Shown: positions 1-9,037, counted from the first letter of the stretch. The stretch is DNA of 64,000 bases from Rhodothermaeota bacterium MED-G19 (GCA_002457315.1 NTKI01000004.1:1-64000); one strand, 5' to 3'. The notes: a model not told the origin generated them from the letters alone. Translations and numbers: made by a program.

Positions 1-1206
1 ATTTATACTATTGCCATAAGCATCACTAACCCTAGTGTCCGTTTTTGTGTTAGTGCTAAAATCTATTGTGAATTTCCACAAATCAATCCCACCAACATAA
101 ATTATATTGTCATCATATGGATTGACTGTTATTATATTATCATACCATCCTTGTGCATCAAGCCACCTTGTATCATCTAGTATTGTACGCCAATTTGTTC
201 CACCATCAGTAGTTGCAATAATCTTTCCACTTTTATATCCACCAGTAACAACTGCAGCATACATCTTATTTGGGTCTGTAGAAGACGCTGCAATTTCCAT
301 TCTATTAGCTGTAGTTACAGGAAAATTAGCAGTAGATGACCATGTTAAACCTGCATCGATTGATTTTACAATTCCTTCATTTTTTACAGCCGCATACTGG
401 ATATTAAAATCACTTTTAGCAGAAATTACATGCATGACTGTCCAAGCACCATCATACACTTGACTCCAGGTAGTTCCACCATCAGATGTCCTATAAATTT
501 TATCTGACGCACTAACTACTAATACATTAGCATCGTTTGGATCAGCTATCGCCCTACTTACAGCTCTAAAATCAGGATTTAATTCACCCCCACTTAAAGG
601 TGTTATGTTTGACCATGTTGATCCTCCATCAGAAGATTTAAAAATACCACTTCCATCAATTGCATCGAGATTTCCTACCCATCCTTCTCCTGTTCCGGCA
701 TAAAGAATCTGAGGATTGTTTGCAGATTGAGCAAGTGTGGTAACAGCAATATTTTCCATATCAGGAGATAAATTAGTCCAAGTAGAACCTTGATCTGAAG
801 TCTTCCATACACCACCGCCAACATTTCCAGCTATCCAAGTATTTCCACTAGCATCAGCAACATCAATAAGAATTGTTCTTGTCCTACCAGCAACATTTCT
901 TGGTCCTCTTTCGGTGAATGTAGCTGTAGCTGCGGCTGAAGTGCCATAGGTAGGATTATCAGGATCTGGACTTACACTAGTTCTAATTCTATTTTTCATT
1001 ATTTCTAGTTCCCTTTCTCTGTACCCATATGTGTACCCTTCCCTTACTTCTGCAAATAACTTCATAAATTCATCTGGATCATCAAATTTTTCTTCGGCTT
1101 TAGTATCGTATTTACTAACCCTAGAGTTGTTCAATTGAGAATCTGATTTATTTTGAGAACAAGAAAACAAGAAGAGAAACAATAAAAGAAATAAGTACCT
1201 GAACAT
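1..1206 (-). CDS. Asp-box (BNR/VPS10-like) surface lipoprotein, N-terminal part, cut by window edge
   Basis: Read on the minus strand from an ATG at 1206, 402 codons run open to the left edge, so only the N-terminal part is present. The protein begins with a hydrophobic signal ending LFSC (lipobox, Cys16), so it is probably an outer-membrane or surface lipoprotein. Five Asp-box motifs follow: SDQGSTW 137, SDGGSTW 192, SDGGTTW 241, SIDAGLTW 282, TDGGTNW 333. These mark sortilin/VPS10-type beta-propellers. No catalytic residues can be assigned and the ligand is unknown. It lies 35 bases after the Smr gene on the same strand and resembles the N-terminal half of the larger propeller protein at 23604-27710. 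A C-terminal T9SS or other domain may lie outside the window. Confidence 0.9.
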   Translation of the reverse strand, partial: MFRYLFLLLFLFLFSCSQNKSDSQLNNSRVSKYDTKAEEKFDDPDEFMKLFAEVREGYTYGYRERELEIMKNRIRTSVSPDPDNPTYGTSAAATATFTERGPRNVAGRTRTILIDVADASGNTWIAGNVGGGVWKTSDQGSTWTNLSPDMENIAVTTLAQSANNPQILYAGTGEGWVGNLDAIDGSGIFKSSDGGSTWSNITPLSGGELNPDFRAVSRAIADPNDANVLVVSASDKIYRTSDGGTTWSQVYDGAWTVMHVISAKSDFNIQYAAVKNEGIVKSIDAGLTWSSTANFPVTTANRMEIAASSTDPNKMYAAVVTGGYKSGKIIATTDGGTNWRTILDDTRWLDAQGWYDNIITVNPYDDNIIYVGGIDLWKFTIDFSTNTKTDTRVSDAYGNSIN

Positions 1207-1241
1207 AATATTATCTATTTTTATTTCAATATAATTAATTT

Positions 1242-1457
1242 TTATAAAACTTGAATATATCCTTGATTATACATGTTGCCTGACATATACTTATGATTAT
1301 TATTGTCCAAGTATTTCAAAACTTTTTCTTTCATCTTTGATGAGTTCCCTGTTATAATTTTAAATGGCGGCTCATTATCATAAAAATGTTTTTCTAAAGA
1401 TAAATCCACATCATCATAATATCTCCCATGAAGATCAATACTATTTGATTTTTTCAT
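1242..1457 (-). CDS. Short stand-alone Smr-domain protein
   Basis: This 71-residue protein begins with MKKSNSIDLHG, and the DLHG motif near the N-terminus is the LDLHG box of Smr (small MutS-related) domains. The rest fits the Smr fold: an alpha helix, a central strand (FKIITGNSS) where HGxG normally sits, a helix and a final strand ending GYIQVL. The usual HG[KR]G nuclease/binding motif is replaced by TGNS, so nuclease activity is doubtful. Smr domains bind or nick DNA or RNA, in some cases at collided ribosomes. The ATG at 1457 overlaps the end of the DUF4296 gene by 17 bases, so the two are probably cotranscribed. The assignment rests on short motifs only. Confidence 0.6.
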   Translation of the reverse strand: MKKSNSIDLHGRYYDDVDLSLEKHFYDNEPPFKIITGNSSKMKEKVLKYLDNNNHKYMSGNMYNQGYIQVL

Positions 1458-1797
1458 TTTGAAATGTTTGTTGATATAAGAGTAAACTATCTATCAACTC
1501 CTCGTATATCTGTTCTAATTCTTGAGGATTAAAGAAATAGTAAGAATAACTTTCTCTGTATTCTTTCTCAGTAATAGAATGTTTTTCAAAAATTTCTTTT
1601 TCTTTTTCAGAGAACAATGCGTTTAGGGTGTCTTTTTTGAATTTCAACATATCAATAGACTCTTCTGAAAGATGCATTTCAAGAAGTATTTTTGCCATTT
1701 TACCTTTTTCAATTACATTAACCTCCTTTTCATCATCACATGAGATAATTATAAAAAATGTTAAAATAATGAAATACTTTATTTTAATTGAATTCAT
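1441..1797 (-). CDS. DUF4296 lipoprotein
   Basis: The 118-residue product has a signal peptide ending IISC (Cys20), so it is a predicted lipoprotein. The body after the lipobox (KMAKILLEMHLSEES, then a helix-rich region with YYFFNPQELEQIYEEL) matches the small Bacteroidota-specific DUF4296 family, which has no known biochemical role. The ATG at 1797 is the first in the frame. It diverges from the DUF58 gene; the roughly 40 bases between them carry the DUF58 promoter element. Downstream on the same strand are the Smr and Asp-box lipoprotein genes, suggesting a three-gene transcript. Confidence 0.75.
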   Translation of the reverse strand: MNSIKIKYFIILTFFIIISCDDEKEVNVIEKGKMAKILLEMHLSEESIDMLKFKKDTLNALFSEKEKEIFEKHSITEKEYRESYSYYFFNPQELEQIYEELIDSLLLYQQTFQNEKIK

Positions 1798-1813
1798 TTA
1801 TAAACGTATATTC

Positions 1814-1821
1814 TAGCTTTG
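1814..1821 (+). promoter_or_regulatory. Bacteroidota -7 promoter element (TAGCTTTG) for the DUF58 gene
   Basis: TAGCTTTG followed by CA is an exact match to the Bacteroidota primary sigma -7 consensus TAnnTTTG. It ends 17 bases before the GTG at 1839. No good TTG -33 element sits at the usual distance. Because this element lies inside the upstream extension of the DUF58 reading frame, it argues that translation starts at GTG 1839 and not at ATG 1788. Confidence 0.65.
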
Positions 1822-1838
1822 CAGTAAATATAATAATA

Positions 1839-2699
1839 GTGAAAGATATCTTAAAGAAAGTAAGGAAATACGAAATAGAGATAAGAAAATTTTTAAATAA
1901 TTCTAATCAAGGAGATTACAATTCTATTTTTAAGGGATCTGGAATTGATTTTGATGACCTAAGACCATATCAGTATGGGGACGATCACAGATCTATAAAT
2001 TGGAATATAACAGCCAAAGAAGATAAAATATATACTAATACATACAAAGAAGATAAAGAACAATCAGTATTCTTTTTATTAGATATTAGTCAATCTCAAT
2101 ATATTGGAAAGAATAATAAGATAAACATATCAAAAGAGATAGCATCAGTTTTAACCATATCAGCCCTTAACACAAATAGTCAGGTTGGACTTCTATGCTT
2201 TTCTGATAAAAAAGAGCTATTTATAGAATCAAAAAAGGGTATTCCTCACGGATACCTAATAATTAAAAAATTATTTGAATTAAAACAAAAATCAATCAAG
2301 ACAAGCATCTCGTCTATGATTCAATTTTTCATGAAATCAATAAAAAAAAAGAGTTTGGTAATAATTTTAAGTGATTTTATTGATGAGAATTATTTAAAAT
2401 CTTTAAAATCTTTAAATAAATACCACGACGTAATATGTCTTCATATCTACGATGACCAAGAAATAAATATTCCCAAATTAGGTATTATACCTGTAGAGGA
2501 AAAAGAGGATAATTTTAAGAAATGGATCAATACCTCATCAAAAGAATTCCAAAAAATGACTCATAAACTCTTTAAGAATGATGCTGAAAATTTAAAAAAA
2601 GAAATAAATTCGGTAGGCATTAACTATTTAAAAATAAATTCAAAGGAGAATTACATTAAGAAGTTGATTAAATTATTTAAATACAGAAAAAATAAATGA
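1839..2699 (+). CDS. DUF58 protein of a Bat-type cluster
   Basis: The product (286 residues from GTG 1839) has the DUF58 core: KKVRKYEIEIRK at the N-terminus, the signature FKGSGIDFDDLRPYQYGDD then RSINWN, and a C-terminal VWA-like Rossmann part with LLDISQS. DUF58 proteins sit in MoxR/Bat clusters that assemble or maintain envelope complexes and, in some bacteria, aid oxygen or stress tolerance; the biochemistry is poorly known. The open frame extends back to ATG 1788 but family alignments from memory begin at the KKVRK helix, and a promoter element lies inside the extension, so GTG is chosen. The stop overlaps the next gene by ATGA. No moxR gene is adjacent. Confidence 0.85.
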   Translation: MKDILKKVRKYEIEIRKFLNNSNQGDYNSIFKGSGIDFDDLRPYQYGDDHRSINWNITAKEDKIYTNTYKEDKEQSVFFLLDISQSQYIGKNNKINISKEIASVLTISALNTNSQVGLLCFSDKKELFIESKKGIPHGYLIIKKLFELKQKSIKTSISSMIQFFMKSIKKKSLVIILSDFIDENYLKSLKSLNKYHDVICLHIYDDQEINIPKLGIIPVEEKEDNFKKWINTSSKEFQKMTHKLFKNDAENLKKEINSVGINYLKINSKENYIKKLIKLFKYRKNK

Positions 2700-3577
2700 A
2701 AAGAACGTTTTTTATTTTTTTGTGTTTTTTACATCTCCATAAAATACATTCCCAAGAAATTGATTATAATATCTATTTTGTCCAAGATTCAATAAAAATT
2801 GGGGATCCAATAACATTAATTTCAACTTTAAATTACCCGTTAAATGTTGAAATTATCCAACCCGACTCATCATATTTCTTTAATTCTTTTGATTTTGTGA
2901 AAAAAAGAGTTTTTGAGTCAATAAGCTCCAATAATATAATATTTGATAGCACCGTTTATTACCTTCAAACATTTGAATTAGACTCAATCCAATCTCTCTA
3001 CCTAAATTCTTATATAATTAGTAATAATGACAGCTTAGAAATTTCATCTAATAATGATTCAATAAAAATTATCAGCCTAGTAAAAGAAGTAAATTCAAAA
3101 ACAAAAACTAACACTTTCCTCGAAAAATTAAATACAATATTTAATTCAAGAAAATTTCTAATAGTCTCAGGTATTGTTTTTTCCTTATTGTTATTTCTTT
3201 ATCTAATATTTAGAAAAAGGATTAATAAATATTTTAAAATCAAAAGAATAAACTCTGAAACAAATATTTTTAATAGTGAGTTTGATAAAATTTTAAGTAG
3301 TTACCTAAAAACAAATGATCCAAAATTTTTAGAAAATTTATTACTTCTTTGGAAAAGATTTATGGAAAAACTATCAAAAAAACCATATTCAAGTTCAACT
3401 ACTAATGAAATTTCTATATTTAATAAAAATGATAATAGCATTGGTATTTTAAAAGAAATAGATAAATGCATTTACTCTAAAACAGAAAATATTTTAGATA
3501 TAAATAATATAAATGTATTAAGAGAAGAAAGTTTTAAACTTTCAAAAGAATATATAAATCAATTAAAAAATGGATAA
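2696..3577 (+). CDS. Bat-cluster membrane protein of unknown function
   Basis: The 293-residue product has an N-terminal signal peptide (to about residue 19, ending HSQ), a predicted periplasmic beta-rich domain (20-150), one membrane segment at 154-172 and a cytoplasmic tail of about 120 residues. That layout, and its place between DUF58 and a VWA protein, matches the unnamed third-position protein of flavobacterial Bat operons (DUF4381/BatD-like). No catalytic motif is visible. It overlaps DUF58 by 4 bases and the VWA gene by 8 bases, so the three are probably translated in a coupled way. Confidence 0.65.
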   Translation: MKRTFFIFLCFLHLHKIHSQEIDYNIYFVQDSIKIGDPITLISTLNYPLNVEIIQPDSSYFFNSFDFVKKRVFESISSNNIIFDSTVYYLQTFELDSIQSLYLNSYIISNNDSLEISSNNDSIKIISLVKEVNSKTKTNTFLEKLNTIFNSRKFLIVSGIVFSLLLFLYLIFRKRINKYFKIKRINSETNIFNSEFDKILSSYLKTNDPKFLENLLLLWKRFMEKLSKKPYSSSTTNEISIFNKNDNSIGILKEIDKCIYSKTENILDINNINVLREESFKLSKEYINQLKNG

Positions 3578-4610
3578 CAGTTTACCTGAAAATTGGTTTT
3601 CTTTAAAATGGTTTTCTCTAAACCAACTGCTTTCTTATGAATGGGCATATTATAAAATTTTATACCTTCTATTATTAATTCCAATAGCTTACATAGTCAG
3701 CAGACTTCTAAATAAAAAAATAACATATCAGGTTTCTATACCTAAAAGTAAACTTAAAAATCTTAGTTATTCTTTCTTTAGAATTATCCCAAACTTATTA
3801 TTTATATGTTCACTAATAATGGTAATACTTTCGCTTGCAAGACCTCAAAAGTCTAATGAGAAAGTTGACAGATGGTCAGAAGGAATTGATATTATGCTAG
3901 TAGTTGATATTAGTGAGTCAATGCAGATTGAAGATTTTTCCCCTAATAGGTTAGAGTCTGCAAAAAGTGTAGCAAAAAAATTTATAGATGGAAGATTCCA
4001 AGACAGGATTGGTTTAGTAGTTTTCTCAGGTGAATCTTATTCAAGATGTCCACTCACATCGGACTACACCCTACTTAAAAAATACATAGATGAGATAAAT
4101 TTTGATCTGATAAGTACTAGAGGAACAGCTATAGGTAGTGCTATTGCTATAGCAACAAATAGAATGAGAGAGTCTAAATCAAAGACAAAAATTTTAATTT
4201 TACTTAGTGATGGAGATAATACAGCTGGAAATATCGATCCCAAAACTGCAGCAGAAATTGCAAAAGCTTATGGAATAAAAATTTATAGCATTGCAATAGG
4301 AAAAAATGGAAAGGTTCCTTTTGGAAAAGATTACTTTGGAAGACCTAGATACGTTGAAAACTCACTAGACGAGAAAAATTTAAGAGATATTGCTAAAACA
4401 ACGGAGGGTAAATTTTATAGAGCATCAAATAACACTTCACTTGAAAATATATTTTCTGAGATAGATGAGTTTGAAAAATCTGAAATAAAAGAAAACAGGT
4501 ACAAAAATACAGTTGACTTTTATCAATATTATTTATTATGGGGTATTATATTTATTTTACTATTCATTTTTATTAAATCAACTTATTTAAATAATATTCT
4601 CAAAGATTAA
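3570..4610 (+). CDS. BatA-like von Willebrand factor A membrane protein
   Basis: The 346-residue protein has two N-terminal membrane segments (about 29-46 and 73-90), a VWA domain and one C-terminal membrane segment (about 316-337), the classic BatA/BatB topology. The MIDAS metal site is visible as DISES (113-117) followed by the conserved Thr region (STRGTAIG) and LLSDGDNTAG. VWA proteins of this type are inner-membrane, periplasm-facing scaffolds. Usually two VWA genes plus BatC and BatD follow; here the next gene is the unrelated yggS homologue directly after the stop, so the cluster looks reduced to three genes. Confidence 0.85.
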   Translation: MDNSLPENWFSLKWFSLNQLLSYEWAYYKILYLLLLIPIAYIVSRLLNKKITYQVSIPKSKLKNLSYSFFRIIPNLLFICSLIMVILSLARPQKSNEKVDRWSEGIDIMLVVDISESMQIEDFSPNRLESAKSVAKKFIDGRFQDRIGLVVFSGESYSRCPLTSDYTLLKKYIDEINFDLISTRGTAIGSAIAIATNRMRESKSKTKILILLSDGDNTAGNIDPKTAAEIAKAYGIKIYSIAIGKNGKVPFGKDYFGRPRYVENSLDEKNLRDIAKTTEGKFYRASNNTSLENIFSEIDEFEKSEIKENRYKNTVDFYQYYLLWGIIFILLFIFIKSTYLNNILKD

Positions 4611-5243
4611 ATGAAAGAGCTTCTATTTAATAACAATTACACATGTGTAGCTGTTAGCAAGACAAAACCAACTACAGACATTAAAAAAATATATAATTTA
4701 GGACATAAAGACTTTGGGGAAAACAAAGTACAAGAGCTAGAGATTAAATATAAAAACCTTCCAAAAGATATCAATTGGCACATGATTGGACACCTTCAAA
4801 CAAATAAAGTAAAAAAAATAGTGCCATTTATTACTCTCATTCATAGTGTTGATAGTATTAAGCTTTTGAAAGTAATAAATAAAGAATCTAAAAAAATTAA
4901 TAAAATAACTAATTGCTTAATTCAAGTTAATATTTCAAATGAGGATTCGAAATATGGATTTAATTTTGAAGAATTAAATTCTTTAGATATAGAATTCTTA
5001 AAAAATTTTGAAAACATAAAAATAAAAGGACTTATGGGTATGGCTTCCTACTCATCTAATGAGAAAAATATTCAAAAAGAATTTAATTTATTAAACCGTC
5101 AATATATTAATTTAAAGAAGCTTATGGAGTCTTTTGATACGCTTTCAATGGGTATGAGTAACGACTATAAATTAGCTTTAAAAGAAGGAAGTAATATGAT
5201 AAGAGTAGGTTCTAAAATTTTTGGAGAAAGAAACTATCATTAG
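4611..5243 (+). CDS. YggS/PROSC-family PLP homeostasis protein
   Basis: The 210-residue product is a single-domain alanine-racemase-fold PLP-binding protein. Visible signatures are VSKTKP with the PLP lysine (Lys17), FGENKVQE, the W-H-x-IGHLQTNK block, MGMSNDY and the C-terminal RVGSKIFGER. The family binds pyridoxal phosphate without known enzymatic turnover and buffers PLP and amino-acid pools in the cytoplasm. ATG 4611 follows the BatA stop without a gap, so it is probably in the same transcript. A PLP-synthesis enzyme, pdxH, lies elsewhere in the window at 13816. Confidence 0.93.
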   Translation: MKELLFNNNYTCVAVSKTKPTTDIKKIYNLGHKDFGENKVQELEIKYKNLPKDINWHMIGHLQTNKVKKIVPFITLIHSVDSIKLLKVINKESKKINKITNCLIQVNISNEDSKYGFNFEELNSLDIEFLKNFENIKIKGLMGMASYSSNEKNIQKEFNLLNRQYINLKKLMESFDTLSMGMSNDYKLALKEGSNMIRVGSKIFGERNYH

Positions 5244-5296
5244 ATGTCTTTTAATTCTTATCACAATTATTTATAATAGCATACAAATTTTGAATT

Positions 5297-5881
5297 ATGA
5301 ATAAACTTAAACTATATACATACGGAACTTTAGTCGTTGCAATAGGACTTGGATTCTTTTTAGTGAACAGCATTAAACATAGTATTGATGAAGAAGCTAG
5401 AATAAATTCAGCTGAGGCAAAGGTTATAAACAAGTTAAAATTGATTAGAGAAGCTCAGATTGCTTTTCAGAGTGTTAATGGAGAATATGCAAGCCAATGG
5501 GATAGTTTATTAAATTTTATTGAAAGAGGTGAAATATTCATTATTCAAAGAAGAGAAGAAACAGTTCTTCTTGATTATGGTGCTGAGGAGACCACATTAT
5601 ATTTAGATACCTTAGGTAGTGTAACTGTTCTAGACTCGATATTTTCACCATATCCTAACTTTGACGCACAAAACTTAGTTTATGTTCCAGGTTATGAAAA
5701 TGTTAAATTTGAATTCTGGGCAAGTACAATAGAAAAAGGAGGAGTACAGGTCGATGTTGTAGAAGTAAGAAACCCAAAACCTTTTGATCCTGATAGGAAC
5801 GAATCTAATGAAGCAAATATAAACAAGCCACTTAGGTTTGGTTCTAGAACAAGTATCACAACAGCAGGAAATTGGGAATAA
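5297..5881 (+). CDS. Conserved single-pass membrane protein, unknown function
   Basis: The 194-residue protein has one N-terminal membrane segment (about 8-24) followed by a helix carrying VINKLKLIREAQIAFQSVNG and then a mixed extracytoplasmic domain. The helix plus 'AQxAFxxxNGxY' pattern superficially resembles type II pseudopilins, but there is no prepilin peptidase site and the family is, to my knowledge, undescribed. It is regularly found upstream of DUF3822 and coaD in flavobacteria (recollection). The ATG at 5297 follows a 53-base gap in which no clear TAnnTTTG element is seen. Confidence 0.6.
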   Translation: MNKLKLYTYGTLVVAIGLGFFLVNSIKHSIDEEARINSAEAKVINKLKLIREAQIAFQSVNGEYASQWDSLLNFIERGEIFIIQRREETVLLDYGAEETTLYLDTLGSVTVLDSIFSPYPNFDAQNLVYVPGYENVKFEFWASTIEKGGVQVDVVEVRNPKPFDPDRNESNEANINKPLRFGSRTSITTAGNWE

Positions 5882-5893
5882 TTTAATTGATAT

Positions 5894-6568
5894 TTGAGTA
5901 ATATTATTTCATCAAATTCTAATTTATACATTATAAATACTGCATCAGAAGAGAAGCACTATTTTTCTGATGAAACATCCTTAACTGCAGTTCATAAAAA
6001 TCACTTAAATAGTTTAAAGAATAATTTTAAAAAAATATACTCAGTAGATACTTCTAATAACTTTTTAATACAACCTAAAGAATTACCAAATGCATTTAAA
6101 AAAATAAACTTTAGAAAAACTATTAATATTGATAAAGATCTTACAGAAAAAAAAGATGATATATCTAAAAACACTCAAATAGTATTTTTTTATAATCAAA
6201 ATGATTTTATAAGTTCTAAAAAAAATACAAATCATATAGGTGAAATAATACTAAAAGAATCATTTAAATATGATGAAATTGAGCCAATAGTAAATGTTGT
6301 AATTTTTAAAAACAAAGTATTCATATCAATAACAAAAAAAAATAAAATTCTTTTTTACAACCAATTTGAATATTATGATAATAATTACATAAAATATATT
6401 TTACTTGTTTTTGAAGAATATAAATTAGACAGATTAAAACAATTTGTAAACATTATTGATGGAGACTCAAAATCATCAAATAAAAAAAAAGGATTAGATA
6501 ATTATTTTGTAAAAATAAATTTCAATAAAAAATCTATATTTGAAATAATATCAGAATTTTATGGATAA
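5894..6568 (+). CDS. DUF3822-family protein with TTG start
   Basis: This 224-residue protein shows the DUF3822 pattern, best seen in the C-terminal block LFYNQFEYYDNNYIKYILLVFEEY, and is predicted to be a cytoplasmic ASKHA-like fold protein of unknown role, typically next to coaD in Bacteroidota. There is a stop codon at 5888-5890 and no ATG anywhere in the frame, so TTG at 5894 is the only reasonable start. The end overlaps coaD by 8 bases. The middle (about residues 65-105) is lysine- and asparagine-rich and may be a flexible insert. Confidence 0.7.
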   Translation: MSNIISSNSNLYIINTASEEKHYFSDETSLTAVHKNHLNSLKNNFKKIYSVDTSNNFLIQPKELPNAFKKINFRKTINIDKDLTEKKDDISKNTQIVFFYNQNDFISSKKNTNHIGEIILKESFKYDEIEPIVNVVIFKNKVFISITKKNKILFYNQFEYYDNNYIKYILLVFEEYKLDRLKQFVNIIDGDSKSSNKKKGLDNYFVKINFNKKSIFEIISEFYG

Positions 6569-7019
6569 AAAAATAGCACTCTTTCCTGGTACTTTTGACC
6601 CATTTACCTTAGGACATCACGACATAGTAATAAGGGGATTAAAAATATTTGACCATATATGCGTAGCAATTGGCGATAATCCTAAAAAAAATAGATTTTT
6701 TGAGGTTGATTTTATGAAAGAAAAAATAAAAAAACTATACTCCGAAGATAAAAAAATATCTGTAATATCATATAATAAATTAACAGCTGAAGTTGCTAAG
6801 GAAAATAAGGCAAATTATATCTTAAGAGGTTTAAGAAATACTACTGATTTTGAATTTGAAAACTCAATTTCTCAAATTAATAGAGATTTAAATAAAAATT
6901 TAGAAACTGTTTTCTTAATTACCTCTCCTAATCTTGCACCTATAAGCTCAACAATAATAAGAGATGTAATAAATTACGGAGGTGATATAAATAAATACCT
7001 ACCATATAAAATAGATTAG
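6561..7019 (+). CDS. coaD: Phosphopantetheine adenylyltransferase
   Basis: The 152-residue product catalyses ATP + 4'-phosphopantetheine to dephospho-CoA + PPi, the penultimate step of CoA synthesis. Nucleotidyltransferase motifs are clear: FPGTFDPFTLGHHD with the (H/T)xGH-type element near the N-terminus, YILRGLRNTTDFEFE in the middle, and the ISSTIIRD motif near the C-terminus. The length fits bacterial CoaD (about 155-165). It overlaps the DUF3822 gene by 8 bases and is followed by the gamma-glutamyltranspeptidase gene 2 bases later, so it is probably translated in a coupled transcript. Confidence 0.96.
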   Translation: MDKKIALFPGTFDPFTLGHHDIVIRGLKIFDHICVAIGDNPKKNRFFEVDFMKEKIKKLYSEDKKISVISYNKLTAEVAKENKANYILRGLRNTTDFEFENSISQINRDLNKNLETVFLITSPNLAPISSTIIRDVINYGGDINKYLPYKID

Positions 7020-7021
7020 AG

Positions 7022-8881
7022 ATGTTAAAAAAAATAATATTAATTCATCTTACATTAATTATAAATTTAAGTGCATTATGTCAAACAAATAAACCTATTC
7101 TTCACGGTAGACACTGGATAGCTATTACTGGTAAACCTATTGGAGCTACTGCAGGATCTATAATCTTTGAAAGAGGAGGTAACGCAGTGGATGCTGCATG
7201 TGCAATGGTAGCAGCAACAGCTACCATGTGGGATGTGTTAGGATGGGGAGGAGAAACTCAAGCATTAATTTATAACCCAAATACTAAGAAAGTTATTGGA
7301 ATAAATGCGCTTGGCATTGCACCAAGTGGCGCAACACCTGATTTCTTTAAAGAAAAAGGTTATACAATTCCACCAAAATATGGACCACTTTCTGCCGTCA
7401 CGCCAGGAACACCTGGTGGAATTATGACTATGTTAGCTGAATACGGTACAATGAGCTTAGAAGATATTTTAGCACCCGCAATGGAAATGGCTAAAGGATA
7501 CCCCATAGAAGCTCAAACAGCAAATTCTATTGAAAGGAACAAGGATGAAATAAAAAAGTGGAAATATTCAAAAGATATTTTTTTAACTAATTATGGTAAT
7601 GAAAGAGAAGCTCCTAATTCAGGTGAGATATTCATTCAAACTGATTTATATAATACTCTAAATAAACTAATAATAACTGAAAAAGAAGCTTTAAAAAAAG
7701 GAAAAACAAGAAAAGAAGCAATTTATGAATCATATAAAAGGTTTTATGAAGGAGATATAGCTGAAGAAATAGCAAGATCAACACAGGAACAAGGAGGTTT
7801 AATCACCAAAAAAGATCTAAAAAATTATAAGGTTTATATAGAAGAACCATTAATGACATCATATAAAGATATTGATGTTTATAAACTTACTACTTGGGTA
7901 CAGAGCCCAGTCCTACTACAGTCACTAAATATGGTAGAAAAGTTAGATATTAAATCTATGGGGTTTAATTCAACTAATTATATTCACAACCTATATCAGA
8001 TAATGAACTTAGCCTTTTCTGATAGAGATTTTTATTATGGAGACCCTTATTTTGAACCTAAAGAACCAATAAAAGGTCTTTTATCTAAAGAATACGCAAA
8101 TGAGAGACTTAAATTAATGTCCGATAAAAACATAAAAGATATAAAACCTGGAAATCCCTACGAATTTCAAGAAGGAGAAAACCCATTTTTAAATTATCTT
8201 GAAAGTTGGGAAACTGATAATAATCTTGATAAGATAATGTCATCATTCGATTTAAATCATAATATGAGTTATAATTATAATTTTGATGAATCGTTTTTAG
8301 CTGGAACAACAACTGTTCAAGCTGCTGATTCCTCCGGGTGGATAGTTTCTATAACACCAAGTGGTGGATGGATACCTGCAGTAATTGCAGGAAATACAGG
8401 TATAGGACTAAGTCAAAGAATGCAAAGTTTTGTTCTTGACCCTAAAGATGGACCATATAATGTTCTTGAACCAGGCAAAAGACCTAGAGCAACACTTACA
8501 CCTACAATTGCATTAAAAAATGGCGAACCATATTTATCATTTGCTGTTCAAGGTGGAGATACTCAGGATCAAAATTTATTACAGTTTTTTCTCAATATGG
8601 TAGAATTTGATATGAATGTTCAAGAAGCATGTGAGGCTCCTAACATAAACAGCTTCCAAATGAGAAGTTCTTTTGGGTATCATGAAAATAAACCAGGAGA
8701 ATTATTGTTACATACTTCGACACCGCAATTCATTAGAAAAGAACTAAAGAAGAAAGGATATAAACTTCAATTTAGAAGTAAGACATCAGGACCAATTAAT
8801 GCAATATATTTTGATAATATAAATAAAACATTTCAAGGGGGTTCAAGTGATTTTGGAGAAGATTATGGAATTGCATGGTGA
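7022..8881 (+). CDS. Exported gamma-glutamyltranspeptidase-family Ntn hydrolase
   Basis: The 619-residue protein has a signal peptide (about residues 1-19, ending ALC), then a full gamma-glutamyltransferase fold. Signatures are the N-terminal GGNAVDAA block, the region AGTTTVQAADSSGW where the autocatalytic nucleophile Thr lies (Thr430 is the best candidate), and the small-subunit GGDTQDQNLLQ block. The enzyme would self-cleave into two subunits and act on glutathione-like gamma-glutamyl compounds outside the inner membrane. The Asn that often precedes the nucleophile is absent, so substrate range may differ. It closes the plus-strand run and converges on tRNA-Thr. Confidence 0.9.
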   Translation: MLKKIILIHLTLIINLSALCQTNKPILHGRHWIAITGKPIGATAGSIIFERGGNAVDAACAMVAATATMWDVLGWGGETQALIYNPNTKKVIGINALGIAPSGATPDFFKEKGYTIPPKYGPLSAVTPGTPGGIMTMLAEYGTMSLEDILAPAMEMAKGYPIEAQTANSIERNKDEIKKWKYSKDIFLTNYGNEREAPNSGEIFIQTDLYNTLNKLIITEKEALKKGKTRKEAIYESYKRFYEGDIAEEIARSTQEQGGLITKKDLKNYKVYIEEPLMTSYKDIDVYKLTTWVQSPVLLQSLNMVEKLDIKSMGFNSTNYIHNLYQIMNLAFSDRDFYYGDPYFEPKEPIKGLLSKEYANERLKLMSDKNIKDIKPGNPYEFQEGENPFLNYLESWETDNNLDKIMSSFDLNHNMSYNYNFDESFLAGTTTVQAADSSGWIVSITPSGGWIPAVIAGNTGIGLSQRMQSFVLDPKDGPYNVLEPGKRPRATLTPTIALKNGEPYLSFAVQGGDTQDQNLLQFFLNMVEFDMNVQEACEAPNINSFQMRSSFGYHENKPGELLLHTSTPQFIRKELKKKGYKLQFRSKTSGPINAIYFDNINKTFQGGSSDFGEDYGIAW

Positions 8882-8947
8882 TTAAAATCAATCTATATCT
8901 GTTCCTATAAAGAAATTTAGAAAACATTCTTGGTTTCCCTTATCAAG

Positions 8948-9020
8948 AGCCTCGTGCCGGGATCGAACCAGCGACCTAGTGATTACAAATCACTTGCTCT
9001 ACCATCTGAGCTAACGAGGC
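8948..9020 (-). tRNA. tRNA-Thr (anticodon TGT)
   Basis: The minus strand folds into a full cloverleaf: acceptor stem GCCTCGT/ACGAGGC, D-stem GCTC/GAGC, anticodon stem AGTGA/TCACT with loop TTTGTAA giving anticodon TGT (Thr, reads ACA), and a T-arm with GCTGG/CCGGC around TTCGATC. The discriminator base is T and no CCA is encoded, so the CCA-adding enzyme at 44518-45930 is needed for maturation. A TATATTTG promoter element lies 17 bases upstream. Confidence 0.97.
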
Positions 9021-9037
9021 TTTAATTAATTTTTTGG

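Noticed and set aside
107-463. A 118-codon plus-strand frame near the left edge
   Set aside because: It is antisense to the Asp-box lipoprotein, whose minus-strand translation is open over the whole 1-1206 interval with repeated Asp boxes.
1788-1838. Upstream ATG extension of the DUF58 protein
   Set aside because: A perfect -7 promoter element lies inside the extension and the family begins at the KKVRK helix, so GTG 1839 is preferred.
5297-5881. Type II pseudopilin for the 194-residue membrane protein
   Set aside because: There is no prepilin peptidase cleavage site (G before FTLxE) and no other type II secretion gene nearby.
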